This document shows positions 59,471-60,512 of a DNA stretch of 60,512 nucleotides, in pieces. Positions within the stretch are counted from its first letter, which is position 1, and each line of letters begins with the position of its first letter. Location of the stretch: assembly GCA_033855775.1 (NCBI GenBank), contig JAWVFT010000081.1, positions 1-60,512 on the forward strand. The letters are read 5' to 3'. A program made the position numbers and the translations under genes. The notes under the pieces are model-generated. The model had not been told where the DNA came from. It ran no database searches and was given only the letters and a program-made list of their open reading frames with translations. Source of the stretch: DASVTR01 sp033855775 (lineage in GTDB: Bacteria > Acidobacteriota > Blastocatellia > Pyrinomonadales > Pyrinomonadaceae).

Positions 59471-60512
59471 TTAAGTTTCTTTGTGCCTGACATTCTCCGC
59501 TTGCACTTGCTCATACTGCCGGTTCAGCTTGGTGCGTGCCGCTGTGATGGAAAACTGCCACTCGATTTTAATAGCCTTTGCTTCCCGCTCTTTGACAATC
59601 GCTTGCGCCTCTCGCTCAAGTTCTGCTTTGGCGGCAATGCGCCGATGCAAACATTGACGCGCGATGGCTGAGAACTCAATTTCGATCATGTTCAACCACG
59701 ATGCCTTCTTCGGCGTGTAGTAAAACTCAAAGCGTTGGCCGAGGGCAAAAGCTTCTTCCGCCGCGAAGGTCTCGGACAAAGAACTCAGGTTGTGCGTGTT
59801 CAGGTTATCTTGCGCCAGCCGGATTTTCTCCGCCTCCGGGAACTGCGCCGCCAACTCTTTGAGGAACAGGGCGTGCTCGCGCTGCCGCCGCCGGTCATAG
59901 ACTTGTGCCAGACGTTTTCCGGTCTCCGGTTCGATGGCCGCTAACAGCGCGCACGAACCATTCTTCTCGTATTCGTAATGCTCTTTGAGAGGGCTACCGG
60001 CTTTCATGGCGAGCCCCGAGACCGTGTTGCCTATGAGGAAACAGGGGCGTTCATCGAAACAAACTACGGGGAAGCGAGCATCGAGCGGCAACGAGTAGAG
60101 CCACAACAAGCGTTCCATCTGCGCGAGAACAGCGGCGTTGATAGTCCCGCTGCGCCACGTCTTTTTGAGGTGTGGCTGCAACTCGTTTTTTGAGTATCTC
60201 TTTGACGGCGTTAGGCGAGACCGAATCGCATAACGGCAACTTGACGGCTTTGTCAGCCAACAGGCGCAGACTCCAACGGGCGTGCCCCTCAGGTGGCGTC
60301 GAACAGGCGAGCGCAGTGCTCCCGGCGCGTTGTGCGCCGTCAATCCTGATGGGTCGCCCGGAACGTGGCTGGTCGAACAAGGCGGCCTCCAACCCGTTAG
60401 CGAGATAACGCCGCTTGACGTTGAAGATGGTTTGGAGCGAAACCTGCAACGCCGAGGCAATCTGGTTCGGATGCTGGCCGCGATGCAGCAGATCAAGAAT
60501 ACGGGCGCGGGT
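59471..60512 (-). pseudogene. IS630-family transposase, frameshifted and cut by the window edge
   Basis: Insertion-sequence transposase read on the minus strand. From the right edge one frame encodes the helix-turn-helix part (RILDLLHRGQHPNQIASALQVSLQTIFNVKRRYLANGLEAALFDQPRSGRP, then PPEGHARWSLRLLADKAV, NAVKEILKK). At an A6 run (60,186-60,191 on the plus strand as T6) the continuation shifts by one base into the frame with the DDE domain: NELQPHLKKTW, VVCFDERP (first Asp), LAQDNLNTHN (second Asp), WLNMIEIEFS (Glu), ending in RHKET. Dropping one A joins the two halves cleanly. So this is either a slippage-dependent two-frame element, or a decayed copy. Terminal inverted repeats were not found. 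Confidence 0.85.

Noticed and set aside
60186..60191. Programmed -1 frameshift in the IS630 transposase
   Set aside because: The second half lies in the +1 frame relative to the first, so a -1 slip at the A6 run would not join them.
1..60512. tRNA, rRNA, riboswitch or CRISPR elements
   Set aside because: No cloverleaf-type segment, rRNA-like stretch or regularly spaced repeat was seen on either strand.

Overview
The window is a GC-rich, densely coded stretch of bacterial chromosome, with 37 protein genes called besides one transposase remnant, no tRNA, rRNA or CRISPR array seen, and one insertion-sequence remnant at the right edge. The gene content points to the Acidobacteriota, possibly the Blastocatellia side. 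Pointers are a 1057-residue TonB-dependent receptor with an N-terminal carboxypeptidase-regulatory-like domain, a Hanks-type kinase fused to another enzyme, many Ser/Thr/Ala-rich secreted proteins of unknown function, a cyanophycin locus, and GTG/TTG starts with ATGA overlaps. This taxonomic call is inference from gene content only.

Positions 1-19,405 hold the distal half of an extracellular contractile injection system (eCIS) locus, all on the plus strand and mostly translationally coupled. In order they are: an eCIS_core (DUF4157) protein cut by the left edge, an Afp7-like adaptor, a LysM protein, a gp27/late-control-D-like hub protein, a gp5/V-like spike protein, a PAAR-like tip, a gp25-like wedge protein, two large baseplate-J-like wedge proteins, a P2-I-like tail protein carrying a beta-helix, and a 1550-residue DUF6519 protein. 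Sheath, inner tube, tape measure and AAA+ ATPase are not here and would have to lie to the left. Positions 19,518-25,464 continue with three overlapping sugar-transfer genes: NPCBM+GT8-like+methyltransferase, NPCBM+GT8-like, and a protein with three GT2 domains.

Positions 25,792-48,000 are a mosaic of small units. These are a secreted protein with faint kinase-fold motifs (minus strand); a cyanophycin unit (cphB, cphA, and a convergent isoaspartyl peptidase) able both to make and to break down the polymer; and a LytS/LytTR-type two-component system led by a coupled 47-residue ORF and followed by a secreted cysteine-rich miniprotein and a thioredoxin-like protein. After these come a TPR lipid-free secreted protein, several secreted or DUF proteins, a GH75-like protein, DUF423, YchJ, a permease-aminotransferase pair, and ada. 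Convergent genes here are separated by good stem-loops.

Positions 48,094-55,383 hold a Ser/Thr kinase-UvrD/PcrA helicase fusion in one reading frame, a GntR regulator 8 bases behind it, a palindromic operator candidate, and the TonB-dependent receptor. Positions 55,646-59,181 hold a YceI protein and then a compact microviridin-type (graspetide) cluster. Its precursor has the PFFARFLE leader motif and three TxKYPSD cores, and it is followed by two overlapping ATP-grasp ligases. The right edge is an AT-richer spacer and an IS630-family transposase broken by a frameshift at an A6 run and truncated by the window end.

The observations most worth following are the tri-core microviridin cluster (three different predicted protease specificities from one precursor), the kinase-helicase fusion, the eCIS tail module with its linked glycosyl/methyltransferase fusion genes, and the small ORF/cysteine-rich peptide around the LytTR system.
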